A stretch of 64,000 nt of DNA from positions 25,122,532 to 25,186,531 of the forward strand of contig NC_090131.1 of the NCBI RefSeq assembly GCF_040581485.1, read 5' to 3'. A program made the position numbers and the translations under genes. Position 1 is the stretch's first letter; each line of letters begins with the position of its first letter. Under the pieces are notes generated by a model, which saw nothing but the letters and a program-made list of their open reading frames with translations, had not been told where the DNA came from and made no database searches. The DNA comes from Linepithema humile (lineage: Eukaryota > Arthropoda > Insecta > Hymenoptera > Formicidae). Positions 61,962 through 64,000 of this stretch are shown here, piece after piece.

Positions 61962-64000
61962 ATGTCATTCAAAGCTGGTCAACGCGTCGAGGTTCCTGTA
62001 AAGGACTGCCAAGGCGTAATAGCCTACGTGGGCCACCCGGCCTTCGCGTCGGGCAAATGGATCGGCGTGATACTCGATGAACCGAAGGGGAAAAACAACG
62101 GCACTGTCAAAGGCCAGGTGTACTTCAAGGTGAGTAACGAGTAAATATACTAATTTTTTCGAATTTCGAATAATATTATATGGTTTACAATAGTAAACAC
62201 TAATGTTTAATCATCCTCAAAAAGTTGCCTCGGTTCTATTAGATAAGTCAAGAAGTGCACATTAAGGTTACATGACACATAAATTTGTATAGGTCGCTGA
62301 AAGTCTTTGACACGCTGTGATAAATTGTATTATATTTTATTATTGTGGATAAATTATATATTTAAAAATGTACAATTGTGTAAAATGTTGTCTCTTTTTA
62401 CATGATTTGCGACAATATCGCTTTCTAGATTTTTTATAATATTTTTTCTTCACATGCTTTATAATAAAAACCATTTTTTAAATTCAAGACAAGATAGCTT
62501 TATATATATATTCTTATTGTATAAAGCAATTTATTTTAGAAGAAGAAACTGTATTTTTTGTTTCTATTGCCACAGTGTGCGGAAAATCATGGCATGTTTG
62601 CGCGTCAGACACAGCTTATACTTCTGGATGAAGCTGGCAATAGGACAGAACCTGTTAGTCCTTCTTCGGCAGGTAGCAGTGCCACTACACCTGACGACAG
62701 CGCTGCTAGAGCCAGGAGTCGTCTAAATAGGTAAATTCTCACAAATATAAAATAAGAGCCTCCCAGATTGTTGTTTCTACAAATGTAATAAACTGTAAAT
62801 ATGAATTATACTGCAAATAGCAAACTATATACACCTTATAATTAAAATGCTACAAGAAAGTGCTACAGTAATATAGCACATTTGAAGTAAAATGTTCTGT
62901 ATATTGCAAAATTGAAAACTGTAGAACTAATCGGTAATTAAGCAGTGCCCAATCTATTTACATAAAGAATAATAATGTCTGTTGAATTAGTTTCATGAAA
63001 TTTAAGAATCCTTATTCCACAATTTTCATGCTAGCATTAGTATGCGTCGAAGGAACGAACCTACAGCGTAAGTTTTACGTCATATAATAATGTTGAGGGT
63101 TAAAACAAGCAATTATTGTGCTATTTCTCTTGCTAATTCCAATACAAAAATAGACAGGCGAGTATATAATTAATAAATTCTTAAAATGTATATGCTGCTT
63201 ACATAAAAGTGTACGGAGAAAAACATCTCCTGCGAATGTTACTCGCCAGCAATCTGACAAACTTTCTGGGTAAGATTACTGTAAATCGTAAACTAAATTT
63301 TGGCAAATTGGTGTATCAGCAATGTGTATTTTTTTTATCGCCACTGCTTATATAGATATCTTGAAAGCAATCGTACTATGTCGCTATATCAAAATGCCAA
63401 CTGCATTATTGAATATCTAAAGTACTCTGCCGCCTTAAAGCATAAATCATTGCCACTATGCTTTTCATAAAGCTTTTATATGTGTATTTTTTTTATATTT
63501 TTGATTAGTAAAAAATTTGCAATTATTTTTGTTATCTTATTATTACATTGAGTAGTATCGATAATTGAATATCAAATGTCGAAATAAATATTAAACATAT
63601 TTTATCATTTATAGCGCATTTTTACAAGAATTCTTGCTTCAAACCTATATTTTCAGTAATGTTCTAAAGTTTCTTTCGGACAATTATATTAATATTTTTG
63701 ACGTTTTTATTATGATTTCATATCATTTTGTGAATCTTTATTTTCTCATTCTGATATAAATAATGCAAACTCGAATTTCTATCACGATCACGATGTTGCA
63801 ATCAACCTAGCGCAGCAAATATATTGTTAAATATCTTCTGTCATTTTACAGTTCTCGATTATCCTTGAGTGGAAGTAGAACATTATTAAGTGCTCCAAGC
63901 ACAGAAAGTTTAACTGGATCGCAGCATGAACGTAGGGATGGCGGCGAGTCATTAATTCCAGCGCCAACCACTGCTTCAAAGCGCGCATCATTTATTGAGG
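61962..64000 (+). CDS. DCTN1: Dynactin subunit 1 (p150Glued), 5' end only
   Basis: Constitutive coding exons: 61962-62129, 62576-62730 and 63852 to beyond the window end. The N-terminus is a CAP-Gly domain: GQRVEVPVKDCQGVIAYVG, GKWIGVILDEPKGKNNGTV (GKNNG at 43-47) and ENHGMFARQTQLILLDE. NRTEPVSPSSAGSS and a Ser-rich basic linker follow, ending in the window at KRASFIE. The CAP-Gly binds EB1/CLIP-170 and tyrosinated tubulin tails; p150 links dynein to cargo and microtubules. The coiled coils lie outside the window. Two small phase-neutral exons in the linker are listed separately. A CLIP-family protein is the alternative, but it would normally have a second CAP-Gly and a different linker. Confidence 0.88.
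63035..63067 (+). CDS. DCTN1: DCTN1 candidate 33-nt cassette exon
   Basis: Bounded by CTAG and GTAAGT. Phase 2 at both ends, so inclusion adds eleven residues (ISMRRRNEPTA) to the linker without shifting the frame. Basic, like the small alternative exons of vertebrate DCTN1. Confidence 0.65.
63210..63269 (+). CDS. DCTN1: DCTN1 candidate 60-nt cassette exon
   Basis: Bounded by AAAAG and GTAAGA, phase 2 at both ends. Adds twenty residues (VRRKTSPANVTRQQSDKLSG). Weak polypyrimidine tract before it, typical of regulated exons. Can be joined with or without the 33-nt exon. Confidence 0.6.

Noticed and set aside
1..64000. tRNA genes, CRISPR arrays, bacterial or viral inserts
   Set aside because: No B-box-like tRNA pattern with a foldable partner, no regularly spaced repeats, and no viral or bacterial gene was seen.

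Overview
The window is nuclear DNA from an insect, most likely an ant or a close hymenopteran relative. The evidence is multi-exon GT-AG genes, RR-1 chitin-binding cuticular proteins, a Tret1-type trehalose transporter, and an inotocin (insect vasopressin/oxytocin-like) precursor. Inotocin is known in ants and Nasonia and is reported missing from honeybee. There are no bacterial operons, CRISPR arrays or recognisable tRNAs. All gene models come from reading splice sites and reading frames by eye.

Left part (1-27.7 kb) is gene-poor. It holds a Tret1-like sugar transporter (875-4167, minus) and two related RR-1 cuticular protein genes on the minus strand. The first (5659-9068) has two RR-1 domains. 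The second (18579-22415) has one RR-1 domain, a furin-like site and a repetitive tail. Both start with a tiny exon and have a TATATAAG box upstream. Long CpG-bearing stretches between them show no exon I can defend, apart from an orphan TATATAAG box at 12092.

Middle part (27.7-46 kb) is dense and entirely minus-strand: HTRA2 mitochondrial protease, inotocin, ZCCHC4 (rRNA m6A methyltransferase), an INPP5F/SAC2 phosphoinositide phosphatase with a duplicated exon, and UBLCP1 (proteasome phosphatase). A short MITE-like fold-back lies between ZCCHC4 and INPP5F.

Right part (46.5-64 kb) holds a membrane-anchored heme peroxidase (minus), a conserved gene tentatively called CCDC142-like with one frame break (minus), a divergent alpha-tubulin (plus), NIPP1/PPP1R8 (minus), and the 5' end of dynactin p150 (DCTN1/Glued, plus). 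NIPP1 and dynactin are head-to-head, as are the CCDC142-like gene and the tubulin. Dynactin runs off the window end and carries two frame-preserving basic cassette exons.

The genes are mostly independent housekeeping functions. The two cuticular genes are the only evident local paralogues. The most interesting signals are the inotocin gene with a palindromic kappaB-like site upstream, the interchangeable exon pair in INPP5F, the dynactin cassette exons, and the unusual cuticular protein with a convertase site and a four-copy tail motif.
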